From positions 53,607,672 through 53,671,671 of the forward strand of contig CANTUZ010000004.1 in NCBI GenBank assembly GCA_947846985.1: 64,000 bases of DNA, read 5' to 3'. The notes beneath the pieces are model-generated. The model had not been told where the DNA came from. It made no database searches and was given only the letters and a program-made list of their open reading frames with translations. Shown piece by piece: positions 1 to 11,800 of this stretch (the stretch's first letter is position 1; every line of letters begins with the position of its first letter). Source of the DNA: Fratercula arctica. Taxonomy: Eukaryota > Chordata > Aves > Charadriiformes > Alcidae. The translations under genes were made by a program, and so were the position numbers.

Positions 1-3000
1 AAAAACTGTGCCCATATTGTTTTTTACCTTGAAATTACGCAATTAATGACTGCAATACCAAGACACAGCAGAATGACAAAGAAATGAAGATACAGGCAAG
101 GACAAGGGAGAAAAATATGTTCTTTGACAAAATGTGAAGCACAAGAGACAGTCAATAAGGTGAGTTGATGAGGTGGAGAGATGCGAAGAAATTGTTCCAA
201 ATAATAGAAGGCAGAACTAAGGAGTTTCTCTGACAGCAGGAAGACTTTTTGATTTGACAAGGAAGTGGTCATCAAGATGCAGGCACAGGAGGCTGGGGAA
301 AGCAATACAGAAAAATATGAATGCAGAATGTGGAGGATTTGGCAAACCTCTCAGGCTTTTTTTATTTTTTTTGAATTTGAAAATCATCAAGTCCAATTGT
401 TATTGAGATGAAATGACATTTTTGCCTCCAGGTATGAAAAAGAAAAGGAACGTGGAAAAGAATAGTACTATGATGAACAGCTAAGAACATAAAGTCAATA
501 AAAATACTGGTTGAGAGGATATCCAATCAATACACCAGCTAATGTTATAAATAATGTTTTGGAGAGAATACTATTCTACTTTTTTCAGTTTGCATATGAT
601 AAGCCTCAGTAATGTTGAAATTTATGTTTAGTTGGCAGTTACCCATTACCGGCCATTTTCTATCCCTGCGTTCGGAAAAATGAAGTACTACCTGGCAATA
701 GAGACTATAGGAATCACACAGTTGTTTTGATTCAGCGTTGCAAGTTTTGCATTCTCCTTGTTTGTGTTTGGTTTACAGTAATGTTCAGAATTTCTCCTAG
801 AGAGATGGTCCCTAATCTCACAAAATTTGAGTATCACATTGCTAACTTTTGCTTACACTCCCAAAACACTGAGAATTATAATCTGAGGCCCCAGAGACTG
901 TAGTTTCCTACCACAGCTGAACTGTAGCATCCTAAATTACGACTACACATTGTCACCTATATAATTATAGAACATGTAAGCAATTTGTAATTAAATACAA
1001 GCATTTTGAGATAAGGTCGTGCCTGTAAAGCCCACGACAAAAATGGAAATAAATTAAAAATCAATGTTAGGAATCCAGTCTTGATGCTCCTCCCAGTGTT
1101 TGGACAATAAGTGGTTTCAAAGCACAGGATGACCTCAGTAAGAACTGGCACAGTTAAATTGCAGAGTGTTTCCATTTTTATGACGCTATACATGGAGCAT
1201 ATGCAGACAATGTAGTACAACAGAAAGTAATTTAAGTCTTAATTCTGTAGTTCCCTGATATGGTAAATTTATAATCGTCTTTGCTGGAATTTAGGAAATT
1301 ATTTGAATGCTATTCCAAATCCCAGCCCTGTGCTTCAGACAAACATCTTGTACTTAGAGCACGTAAGGATGAACATGGAGAAACACACTGCCCCTATGTA
1401 GAAACAACTTACTCTGCTCTCATAGTACTCACACTTATGGCTTCTTCTTTCTCTGAACCAAGCTGTTGACTTTCTTTCCTGTCCCTTGGAGATTAACAGG
1501 TTATCTCAGATTCTCCTCAACTACAGGCATAAAAGAACTCTCCGAGTCCTCCCATACCCACTCCATCCATCTAGCGTGACAACCGTCCCCTGCTCCGGTT
1601 AGGAAGGAAAGAGGATCTTTACACTTGCCAGGTTCTGCGCAGAGGGTGATATGTGACATTGCCACCTAGTCCTCAGTAAAGATCACCCACTCCACTGCAC
1701 TCAATTTGCTTCCCATCAGCTGTAACAAACATCACTTTACTTTTCTCATGATTTCTCTTCTCTAGGGGAGAAAATAACAACCTTAACTAAATTGGGGCTG
1801 CTGGTAGGAAACCATGAAGTCCAAACAACAAGGAGACCCAATGATTTTTCTTTTAACCTTATTCCCTCCTACAGCCCTAACACAAAGCCCAGTGGTCTAA
1901 AAAGTGAGATGTAACATGCAGATCTATTCAGCTGGCAGTGAATTCTCACTCGAAGCCCTTGCATAGGTACTTACTGATTCAGTCACAGCCTCGTGAATGG
2001 CAACAGATGAAAATTAAAGGATCGACAGCATTCAAAATTACAGTCTTCTGTGTCAGCTAAGTGTAAGGCAAGGCAATAGCTTGAGTCCACTCATCTGTTC
2101 TTCAATTAGTTTAATTCTCATTTGGAGAGCACCCACCCTCGATCTCAGTGAGCAGCTCTGCTGCCTTGTCTCTCTGCCAGACTACTTGGCCTTCTTGTGT
2201 GATGATACACGTGGAGAAGGGTGAGTTCTAGGATACAAACCACAGAGTACCCACTTTATTTTAACTACAAAATTTCATGGCTTTGTCAAGGACTCTGAAC
2301 TCCTCCACACAAGGTAGGTAAGTCCTGTTTCACGATACTACCTGAGCCTAATTTAAGACATCATTTTAATTATGGCTAAAAATCAAATAAGCAGAACACT
2401 ATTTCTGTCTCCTGGGAGAGATGGCAATTTACATCTCCAAAAATAATATAATTCACAGCAAAATTAAAGTCCCAATGAGTATAATAATTTTCTAAAATAT
2501 ACCCACCACTGTCAATCAACCAAAGCCTATCATCTGAACCAGTCTCTAATGCACCAGATAATTTAAACACTACAATATCCTTTAAAATCCCATAGAATAA
2601 ATACAATACCTCATCCAAGACAAAGTGATTATCATTTTCATTTCACTTTTTAGACAGTTCCTAATAGGGTCTATTCTCCTAATATATGTGTGCAACATCC
2701 ATTAACATAATGAGAACAACGTAAGTGAATCAAGTGAGAGACTACAACTCACACTTACCAGTACGGACCAGACCATGATCTCCTTTACCACACAAGTCTA
2801 GAATAATTCAGCTGAACACAGTTACTCCAGACCTTGGCAAAGGAAAATAGACCAGAATCTTGCCCTGGATTGCTAGTATTTACATGAGAATTACTAGATC
2901 AAATATTTAAGGAAATAACTTGAATGGAACCTCAGAAATCCATGTGCAATACAGAGAAGCAAAGGAAAATATTTTGACCAGCTGACAAGAGAATAATAGA

Positions 3001-5199
3001 CAGGTATATTTCCAGATTACCTATGGAGCAGGCATGCATTATTCCTGTTATTTTTATATTAATAGATATTACCATTTACATATTAATATTTTTAATATTT
3101 TTTTCATATCATTTTCACCAGACAGCAAAGGACCAACAATGGCCTTGATCAAGGAACTGAATGGCTATTCAGCGCTTTAGAAATGGAGTATTACATGAGT
3201 AATTGTACTCATCCTTTCACAGCTGCAGTGGAGAGTTACTCTAGCCACCCGAAAAGGTCTACAAAATCATATTACATTCTCTGAACTAATGCAAAGATCT
3301 CCTTCATTAGGATTCAGTGTCGAGCTTTTGTTTTGTTATTTTTAATAATAGCATGAAGGTCAGTTTTCATAAAGCTCCACGTCTACTGGTGGTGCCATTC
3401 TCTTTAGTGTTCTGAGTTGCAATATGAATTTAAGCCAGCCTAGTCTTTTGTAATAAAAGCTGGTGCCCAAGTTAAATCATACAGCCCCCTGCAACACACG
3501 CACTACAAAAATGCAGCAGACTCTCCAATATGATTATAAAAACAGTGCCCAGTGTTGTGTCATTATTATAGTTCTTCCATAGCCCACAGATACCAAGCAG
3601 GAATACACCAGCCTATTTGACAAGCTACTCTTTCTACTGTGGAGATGGCTTATACAGAGTCCCATTACACTCGGTGCAGGGAAATGATATAAGGAGTAAG
3701 AAATCTTGATGTGGTATGGGGGAAATTATTCTTTTTTGCAGGCTGAGCTCAGCAGCAAATCTACTCATGTCACCTTTTATTTACTTAACAAAAAACCTGA
3801 TGCCAGAACTAGCAGACTGAGATACTACATTTCATTTGTGGAGCCATGGTGTTAGCAATGGTTCATTGAGACTATTTCTCAGAAAATATCACTAAAGTAC
3901 TCTCTGTAATTATGTTGAACAATTAAGTATAAGTTACCAAAAATGACATACTGGGCAAAAATGTTTGCATGGATTAAGTCTGCTGACCCTGTGACTTTAC
4001 ACAGGGGAGAATTTGGAGCTAACAAAAAATACGACTTGATGGGCAACTTGGAGTTAGGCAGAAAAAATAAATTAATATTTCAATCCTATTTAATTTAAAA
4101 TACATTTATTAAAGGCATTCATCCTAATCCAGACTCTTTTAAATTATTTATTGTATATCAAAATATCCTGAATTAGAAAAGCCATTTTAAAACAGTCACC
4201 TTCCCGAAGTGAAACAAAAACGCGTTACTACGCATCTGGCAAAATTCTGCTAGAATTGCTGTTGTCCTGTTGCAAATGCAACCCTTTCAGCTGAATAACA
4301 AGGAAGATAATTTGGTCTTTTTTAAAAAACCTCTGTACTGATTATAAGGAAGTTGATTTTGTTTCCAAATGTTAAGGGTTCACATACACATGCCCCCACC
4401 GTGGATCTATGCTCTAAACCATCTGTACAAAATTGAACACCCAAAGATTCATGTCTTTCAGTGTAAAAACTAAATGAACACTTGGAATCATTTCCTTGTC
4501 TTCCTTGTCTACATTTCCCATTTTTAAAAGGGTGGGTACTATAAATCTGAAATGCAGGCATAGCATTTAAGAAATAAAGAACAAATGTTTTCTAAAAATT
4601 TGTGTAAATTAAGTATTCCTAATACTTTTTTTTTACGATTACATGAAAAGGACCATATTTAAAATAAGCTTCCTCTTTCTCTTTAAGAGAACAGTGGTTA
4701 AAACTAAAATTCCATTTAGTTTGAGCAAAAAACAGCACAAGATGAAAATTATACATTTAAAAAGTGGAAAGCAAAAGTGTTTCTAGTAACTTAAACATCA
4801 TAAGTGCTAGAGAAAAAGCCAAAGTATTTTCAACCTAAAATATGGAAACATTTTCTGGGCCTATTGCACCAAAGTCAATGGAAGTCAAAGTCAGATTATA
4901 CTAAACCTTTCTTCAAAGTCTTCAAAACAATAAAAATCCTTATCATCAGTCATCAGCATTTTGTTTGAATCCACAAGTGAATTTGTACTTTAGTACAGTT
5001 GAAAGCTTTTGTCAAGAAATTCATATAATCACCAATTATCCTTTTAACAAATTGTACTGCATCAACCAGGTAGCCTTTTCCCCTCTCCTGTAAGAGTAGT
5101 TCCATGTGCCCTGATCAAGTTACAGGAATCACATCTAAGTGCTCAACAGATCTTACTGTTCCAGGGAGCAATCTACAAAATCCTAACTTTCATTAGTAG
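1..5199. other. Unique AT-rich non-coding tract, no gene seen
   Basis: No reading frame here exceeds about 90 codons or resembles a known protein, and I see no RNA gene. A very AT-rich patch lies at about 3048-3110, with runs of TTAATATTT-like text. Around 4870-4895 the text contains GTCAATGGAAGTC-like words that recur in old amniote repeats, too short to assign. The tract suits an intergenic region or an intron interior. Confidence 0.6.
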
Positions 5200-5224
5200 G
5201 TTTCATGAAATATTTTCATGAAAC
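5200..5224. repeat. Near-perfect inverted repeat, 11-bp arms with a 3-bp spacer
   Basis: The left arm GTTTCATGAAA (5200-5210) is the exact reverse complement of the right arm TTTCATGAAAC (5214-5224), with TAT between. Each arm also contains the 10-bp palindrome TTTCATGAAA, so the site is a palindrome built from two palindromes 13 bp apart. It could bind a dimeric factor or be chance in AT-rich DNA. Confidence 0.85.
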
Positions 5225-5261
5225 TCTCTATTAGAGACTCTCTATTAATAGACCCTCTATT
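5224..5261. repeat. Short degenerate tandem repeat, unit about 14 bp
   Basis: Three imperfect copies of CTCTCTATTARAGA-like text follow the palindrome directly: 5224-5237, 5238-5252 and a truncated copy at 5253-5261. Copies differ by a one-base indel and point changes. Likely replication slippage. Confidence 0.7.
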
Positions 5262-6324
5262 CCTCCCACTTTGAATATAGTTGCTGATACATTAGTGTAT
5301 TAAATGTAAATGCCCCTGAACATCATCAGAGGAAAACAGCAGAATGAACTGTGCTTTGTTCAACAAGTGTTTGTTGTGAGCCACTGAGATTTTCACTTAG
5401 GGCTTTATCTTGTTGCAACGATTCTGTGAATTTCGCAAAAGCTGGGTAATAGCTTAATAACTGTGTGCAATGGCAATTTGAGGACTGATGAGAAAAAATA
5501 GTGTGTGTTCAGAATCAAATACCATCCCCAGAGTCTTCCCAGATCGTGTGTAGAGCCATTTGGGACACGCATCATGATTTCTTCAGCTATTTTCCATCCA
5601 CTCCAAAAAGAGTGGGATTGACAGATGTGAACATTTAACACACTTGAGTTTTTTCTTATGACCTCTGATATGGCCACCCCCATTCTTTATTATTCTAGTA
5701 TGTGCAGAAACTATGCATTGACTGAAAACCATTTGTGGTGACTTAATTCATGGATGGATTCTATTCCATCCTGCCCTGATCTGTTCTACATCCACAAATA
5801 GTTGAAGACATTCAACACCTTTTACCTCTCACTGATTTACCTCCAAGGAGAAGCTACTCGGCAAGGTATTCAGGAACTGCCAATATAAAGCTCTAGCTTT
5901 TCTCTGATTTATTCACTTGCTGTAAAGGCATATCAAGTTTCTAAACACTCAAACACAGGAGTTCCAGCAACACAGAGAAAATAAATTCCATCTTTGACCT
6001 TTTTAAACTACTCTTATAGCATCATTCTGTAAGACTGAATTTATTTTTCTACTCAATGTATTCCATTCAATGGCTGCAAGGCATTAGCTAGGATTAAAAT
6101 CAGGTCAACACCACTAAGAACAAATAGCACTTTAACCTGGAGAATACAAAGGCGCCAAAATACACAAAAATGACCACAACTGATCTGTTTGCTCTAAGAT
6201 CCAATATTCTCAGTGGCAAGTCAGTGTTCCTCCTGCAGCCTTTATGAGGAGTAACAATGAACACCATTTAAAAGATAGTAGAAGAACATGATGAGGTCAT
6301 CACAGGGTTTGAATTTGGAAATGA
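5262..6324. other. Non-coding tract, nothing recognised
   Basis: Unique sequence with only short chance reading frames. No RNA gene or recognisable repeat was seen. Confidence 0.55.
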
Positions 6325-6420
6325 CATTACTGTTATTAATGACATGATAATGCCCAGGGGGTCCAATCACAACCTGAGCACCACTGTGCTAGTTGTTTTA
6401 CAAAGAACAGGACATAAATG
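6325..6420 (-). repeat. Ancient LINE2/MIR-type 3' tail fragment
   Basis: The + strand carries a degraded form of an old amniote repeat. A core of CCACTGTGCTAG is followed by a TTTTACAAAGAACAGGACAT-like stretch, matching the reverse complement of tails that end in text like TGTTTGTACAGCGCCTAGCA. The same family occurs in the other orientation at 61238-61368. Family membership is from recall of turtle, crocodilian and bird repeats; its formal name is uncertain. Confidence 0.55.
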
Positions 6421-7538
6421 GAGCCATCACACAAAAATATATTAAAAATGTAGGTAGGAGAGAACAGGCCAGGGCCTCAGGGCTAAAGTGTCTCATATGA
6501 ATATTTGGGCCCACATGGTCGATCAATCCATTTACTGAGCTGCCCACAACACCAAACAGCCCTTTGAAATTAGCTCCTCCCTTGCAGGTAGTATGCCTGT
6601 ATGTTAGATGTATGTGACACCATCTAGGCAAGTCGGGATGTCAGAGAGAACAGCTGCACCTAAAAATCTTAATCAATGAGGACAGAAGTATAGTATCTTC
6701 AGTTAGGTCCCTCTCTAATCAGGGTGGCTAAACTATACAAGATATGTAACACTTTTTCCCCTTCCCCACCTAATCTCTAAATATGGATATCCTATATGGA
6801 TATCCCAATTACGGATGCATGGGTATCCCAATTACGGATGCATAGATAGATATCCCAATTATGGATGCATAGATATCCCAATGCATTATCTGCAAATGTT
6901 ATTTTCTATTTCAGCAGAAAACAGTGTATCAGAAGAACTATCATTCTGGTTGTCAATGGAGTTAGATGAAGACCTCCAGAACTAAAGCACGAGGTCTACA
7001 ATATGTGCTGAAGAACTAAGTCCACTTGCTGGTAGCTCAAGCAGACTTATACTATTGGTGGATAAAGCACCGTGGTGAGAAATGCAACATATTCTTGGCA
7101 GCGAGTCACACCGAGTTGTGTGGGTTTATTTGGGCTCTTATGGAATAGGAATGCACAGCTCTCTACTATATAGACATCTACCAGTGCCCTCTACCGGCTG
7201 TCATCACAAAAAATAAACAGCAATTAATAAGAGGTTGAGTCAGATCTCTTCTCACATATATTAGTTTATGCTGACTTGTCAGGTAGAGGTCTGTCATTTT
7301 AGTATCGAAGAATTTAGCTATTGTTCTTCATGATGCATATCTGTGGTTACGCAGTGACAGATGTATTAGCCTGTGATTGACTGTAGATAATCATATGCTT
7401 TTTTGGGTGCTATGCATGTGCTGTGCTTCTAAATCTAATAACTATTGTGCTGGCCCTGTTCTCAGCAAATGCATGGCTGCTTTTTTGTGGCATTTTCCTT
7501 GGAAATCAATATAATGTCAATGACAAAAACCAACACTA
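6421..7538. other. Non-coding tract containing one minisatellite
   Basis: Apart from the minisatellite at 6779-6887 this stretch is unique and AT-rich. A frame at 6398-6631 on the minus strand overlaps the old repeat at its left edge and has no protein-like features. Confidence 0.55.
6779..6887. repeat. 23-bp minisatellite, about 4 copies
   Basis: The unit reads like GGATATCCCAATTACGGATG plus CAT. Copies lie at 6798-6820 and 6821-6843 (nearly identical), 6844-6870 (a 4-bp GATA insertion) and a truncated copy at 6871-6886. A half-unit, ATATGGATATCC, precedes them. The two central copies differ at only one base, so the expansion looks recent next to the surrounding repeats. Confidence 0.85.
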
Positions 7539-7628
7539 GGGAGGCAGTCCAGTCTAATGGCCAGGAAAACATGCCCTGGAGCCTGGGTTCTGTTCCCTCT
7601 CCCTCCGCCTCACCCAGTGACCTGCTGA
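7539..7628 (+). repeat. MIR-family SINE, 5' (tRNA-derived) part
   Basis: The stretch begins GAGGCAGTCCAGTCTAATGG and continues through CCTGGGTTCTGTTCCC to AGTGACCTGCTG, following the order of the MIR SINE head in reptile and bird genomes: a tRNA-like start, then a degenerate B-box (GGTTCTGTTCC), then the GTGACCT region. It breaks off at 7628. The matching middle-to-3' part reappears at 7808-7895 in the same orientation. Confidence 0.65.
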
Positions 7629-7631
7629 TAT

Positions 7632-7680
7632 GCATTATTTACATTACAGAAGCATCTGGAGACCTCAGGACCAGGGCAGG
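7632..7680 (-). repeat. LINE2/MIR-type tail fragment lying between two MIR parts
   Basis: The text GCATTATTTACATTACAG followed by AAGCATCTGGAGACC and CAGGACCAGGG resembles the reverse complement of the same old tail family as 6325-6420 and 61238-61368. It sits directly after the broken MIR head and is in the opposite orientation, which suggests a nested insertion. It is short, so the assignment is moderate. Confidence 0.45.
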
Positions 7681-7807
7681 GTGGGGGCACTCCTGTGGTA
7701 TGAGCCATAACAAAAAACAAGATTGGCTTTCCTAGCTAACAAAACACAAAAGAAAAATTAAATAAATATATTGCAATAGGGAGCCAGAAGTACCACATCA
7801 TTAATCT

Positions 7808-7895
7808 ACATCCCAGTTTCCCCATCTGAAAAGCACTTTGGGATATTCACATGAAAGGTGAACATGGATTTTTAAACACTGGTATTACATTACGT
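7808..7895 (+). repeat. MIR-family SINE, middle and 3' part
   Basis: The stretch contains CCCAGTTTCCCCATCTG, then AAGCACTTTGGGATATTCAC and ATGAAAGGTG, then a TTAAACACTGGTATTA-like end. This follows the order of the MIR region from CAGTTTCCTCATCTG through the AAAGCGCTTTGAGAT motif. With 7539-7628 it probably makes one element interrupted by about 180 bp. Confidence 0.6.
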
Positions 7896-10310
7896 GGGGG
7901 AGTTTTGACACATTTTCCCACGTTAGGTTTTTTCCACTGGAACAGATAAGACAGAAACTTTCTGTAGACTGTGTTTCCATGATGACAAGATACAGAACTG
8001 TGCAATAATTAAATGTTTCCTTTATGACTAGCAGTAAAAAACACATCTGATACTTTCATCCTTGGTACTTTGCTTATCCATGGTTGCAAATGATCCCTCT
8101 TATAAGTGAAATTTCAGGGACAGGACTTCCATGCAATTGTTTTGACCGCTGAGCTGACAGGAGAATAAAAACCTCAGAAGTTTAAAAAATAAAAAGATCA
8201 CAGCAGGTTTTCCTTCTTTTGATTTCACCCCCTGCAGTGGCTGCTTTCTAGGCATGTGTGTCCACAGTTCCCTTCTCTTGCCTGCACACACACACAAAAC
8301 CAGCTTTAACGCAAAAATTCAATCCTCAGTATCAGGCTGTCATCACACTAAAATGAAACTGCTCATTTTTAACTGAAGGAAGCTTTTTTGTGACTCATTC
8401 CCCCAATAAAGCCATCATCCCATGCTAACGAGGTGCTGTGAAATAGCTCACATGGTCAAGCCAAAGCGCTGCTCCTTGGGCTGAGCAGACGGCGCACGAG
8501 GAGTCTCAATGCAGCTCAACCTGCCTGCGCCCTCCTACACAGACAGAAGTCACCTCCTCCTGACCCCATCTTTGACAAAATTGAGAGATTTTCCATTGGA
8601 ACGCTGTGCTACTGGCAAATATGCCCTAAGGAAATAAGAAGAGCTATTCAAATGAGTAAAGCCTTGCAGGATGGGACCCTGTCTCTATCTTTCCCTGATA
8701 CTCTTATTTCCAGTTCTCAAAAGCTGTGTCACTGCCAAAACTCAAAAAGGCAGCTTTCACATCACTGGTATTCAAATGAAGGGGCTTGTGGGTTTTGTTT
8801 AGTTAACTAAAATAAATACACTTTTAGCTAAATTTTAATTTGTTGCTTATTTGCAGTTTGTTAACATGTTCCTAAATACATGTTGAAAAAAAAAAAAACA
8901 AAACAACAAACCCTCTGCTGCAGTTTAATTTTCTTTAATTTTTTAAAAATTCTCTCAGGGTAGCTGAAAAGGATAAAATCCTATATTTATGAAAACCACA
9001 AAGAATAGAATTAAGGGGAGTTACTCAGGTAGGTAGAGTGGAAGCTCTCATTTTTTTTTTAGCTGGTGGAGATCTCTGCAGAAGACGTTGCATCTTCTGC
9101 AAAGCATGTGGATGCATACATACATAATGCAATGGAGTTTGTACCAAACAAGGTCAATTTTCATTAATGGTATGAAAATAATATTATGAAAAGAATAGAA
9201 TATTTGGATGTAATATGCTGGAAAACATAAAATATGGCAATGATCTTTAATAGCCCTGATAACAGTTTCCCACATGCTACTTCGGCACAGCTTGCATCTT
9301 GTCTGTCTCTGTGAGCTTGGGAACAGCCACCAAAATCCCCACCAAGGGCTAGTATCATGGTAGCATATGTGCTATCCATGCTTAGCACAGCAGGGAAGTA
9401 AGAGTCAAAGATTTTACCAAGGGTTATAAAGGTCTGGTAAGGATGGACCCTACTTTTTCCAAGATAAAAGCCAAACGAATGAGAAAGCTGATCCATCTTG
9501 CTCAATGGAAACGCTGATGCCCCATCCATCATTCAGCTGCAGAACTACCATCACAGTTGAGCTTGAATTTTGTCATTCCAACAATCACACCAGAAACAGG
9601 ACAGGTATGAAATGCCATAAGTGTGGACTGAAGGGTTGCTGCTGTAAAGCCAAGGCTCCTTGAAATCCACCTACCCATCTCCTGAACTCTTGCAGGACTA
9701 AGTCCGTAATTTAGTATAGGTCTAAAATACTGCTTTGATCAGCCAACATGCCCTGGAGATCTCTTCCCTCAAATAGGCATGTTGAACTGCTTAAATCTGA
9801 CCCACATGTGACTGCAAAAATGCACCTGACAACTATTGATTTATGAAGGTTACTGAAGAACTGTTTCACTTCTAATACAACAGGCAACCACAACTCTAGA
9901 TATATGTGCTCGGAGGAAACCTTTCTCAAGTAAATAAATATCTTGCATACACCTCCTCCCCAACAGTTTGTGGTCCCCACTGCCCCTTATTTTATTTGGG
10001 ACCCAAAACTGCAACATTTAAATATATTTCTAACTTTATAACCCTGGGATGTCCCAATCTATTTATTGGGAAATACAAAATTCAGCTGGACGACTTGCAA
10101 GTATCATGTTATACATGTGATTAAAAATGTCAAGATTAGGAGCCGGCAATCCATAATACAGCCTGGAACAATGAATCACCTTCTATCACATAACGAAGGT
10201 CAACGGACTCAGATTCTGTGGGACTGAGGATGGCAGCAAGTTTTTAGACAGAGATGGTTGTGTGATGTCTAATACAGAGCCTATGCTTTGTGCCTGTTAA
10301 TAAATGTGTC
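7896..10310. other. Non-coding tract, no gene seen
   Basis: A somewhat GC-richer patch with a few CpGs lies at about 8461-8560. A short CA run (8286-8297) and a 13-A run at 8886-8898 followed by CAAAACAACAAA are simple repeats. The 122-codon minus-strand frame at 9164-9532 has no recognisable domain, signal or homologue and overlaps another minus-strand frame. I treat it as chance. Confidence 0.55.
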
Positions 10311-10455
10311 CTTGTAAAATCCCTGTGAAGTAGAAAAGTAGAGTTATCCTGATTTTTCACAGATGGAAAATGGAGACACAGAGAAATTAAAGGGGAGAGG
10401 CTGTCTCTAGGGTAAGCATGATGCAAACCAGCCAAATCTTTATAGGTCAAAACTG
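10311..10455 (-). repeat. MIR/L2-like ancient repeat fragment
   Basis: On the + strand, CCCTGTGAAGTAG, GTTATCCTGATTTTTCACAG, ATGGAAAATGGAGACACAG and AGAAATTAA occur in order. This is a decayed reverse complement of the MIR/L2 segment whose usual text is TTATCCCCATTTTACAGATG, then GGAAACTGAGGCACAGAGAG. Beyond 10400 the match fades. Confidence 0.65.
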
Positions 10456-11640
10456 CCACTTTGAATTGCACCTAGCAACAGATGGGAAGCCAGATTCATT
10501 CCATTATGTGTCCTTTTCAGTAAGGAGACAGAAAATAACCAGTGTAAAAAAATACGCCTTATTTTTGCTATTATTGTTTGTTAGGCACTCCTAGAACAGA
10601 ACATGCTGTGGAGGAGATGGAGAGGAAATGGTGATTATTGCAGGAGTAACATTTACCTACAGATCTTGTAATCAAGAAGTTGTTTTTTGCACCAGTTTAT
10701 TCCCAGCAGCTCTGAAATCTCCCAGATGAGTAAAGACATTTGGTCTCAGGCCCAGTGTTCGCTTAAAGGCAGTATAAACAGAAAGCCGGCAAAAAAGGAA
10801 AAGCCATGCTTATCAGGCTGTTGCGGCTCTATCTGTCTCTTGCTGCCTTCCACAGTTTGCAGGGCACATGAAAAGTAAAATAAATACCCAGTTACATTTC
10901 GCTTATCATCTGACACATTTCACAAAAAAATAAAGGCATCCACTGAGGGTTTTTTCTTTTTATTTCTGTCTGCTGCTGACAGAAGGGGTGCTTAGAATTA
11001 GAGAAGATAAAATGGTTTTAAATATGTATATATTTAAGAGGTTATCTCAAAGGAAAAAATATTTTTCTGCTGTGGTTGGCTACTATCTTAGCCCCGCTTT
11101 AAACATTTATCTGATGAAATCATTGCATTCCTCAAAAGAGTCGGTTCATGAATCCTCAGATTCTTACAGCTAACAAATAATTAAATAGCCCAAACTCTGC
11201 ACTTCTAACAGTAAAGTGTCTGACTCATGATGCCTAGTTAAAAACCCAGCAGGTCCAGCATGCCACCCCAGCCTGGCTGGGGTAATGCACTCTCACAGAG
11301 GAGACAGCAGGATGGGATTTTGGCCAACCTCCTCAGTTTAGGAATCCCACACCACTTCAACCAGCCCTTCCAACACCAGCATACAGGCGGATTCATCATG
11401 GAGCCACACTGACAGCCAGGACAAGACACATTAATATTGCAGAAATTACAGTGAATTGCAGCTTTTGTTTGGTATTATCTGGCTTTGTAGACCTTGGGAA
11501 AAGCATCAGCTTTTTAAAACTACCTCTCATTTGAGATTGCACAGTTTGAGAGCCTGTTTTTAAAGCTACAGTGGTGACCCCAGTTCAGACAGTGGTACAA
11601 ATGTGGTACAAAGAATTAGAAGAGTATTCGCTAATATTTA
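10456..11640. other. Non-coding tract, no gene seen
   Basis: Unique sequence with only short chance frames. A 17-bp perfect palindrome with a 1-bp centre (CCCCAGCC-T-GGCTGGGG) lies at 11266-11282, inside a GC-richer stretch of roughly 11240-11420 that matches nothing I know. Confidence 0.55.
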
Positions 11641-11800
11641 TAGTTCTTTGGCATCCAGGTGTCTCACAGCATTTTAGAGACATTCACGAGAGGAATTTCC
11701 TGAAACTGCAAATCACACAGGTGATGGCAAAGAGAGACAAACAGGTACAGAGAAGTTAAAAGACTTCCATGAGGTTGGTTGAACATCTGAAAGACTAAGT
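11641..11800 (-). repeat. MIR/L2-like ancient repeat fragment
   Basis: The + strand shows GTGTCTCACAGCATTTTAGA, GACATTCACGAG, then GGTACAGAGAAGTTAAAAGA. The order fits a reverse-complement MIR/L2-type element: a motif ending in CACTTTACAGACATT, then GAGGCACAGAGAGATTAAG and on to ACTTGCC. The middle is degraded, so the edges are approximate. Confidence 0.5.

Noticed and set aside
5200..5224. STAT-type (TTCNNNGAA) binding site
   Set aside because: The TTTCATGAAA palindromes have a 2-bp, not 3-bp, spacing between TTC and GAA, so they are not canonical sites.
9164..9532. 122-codon minus-strand frame
   Set aside because: No domain, signal peptide or homologue recognised; it overlaps another frame and sits in AT-rich unique DNA. 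Chance is sufficient.
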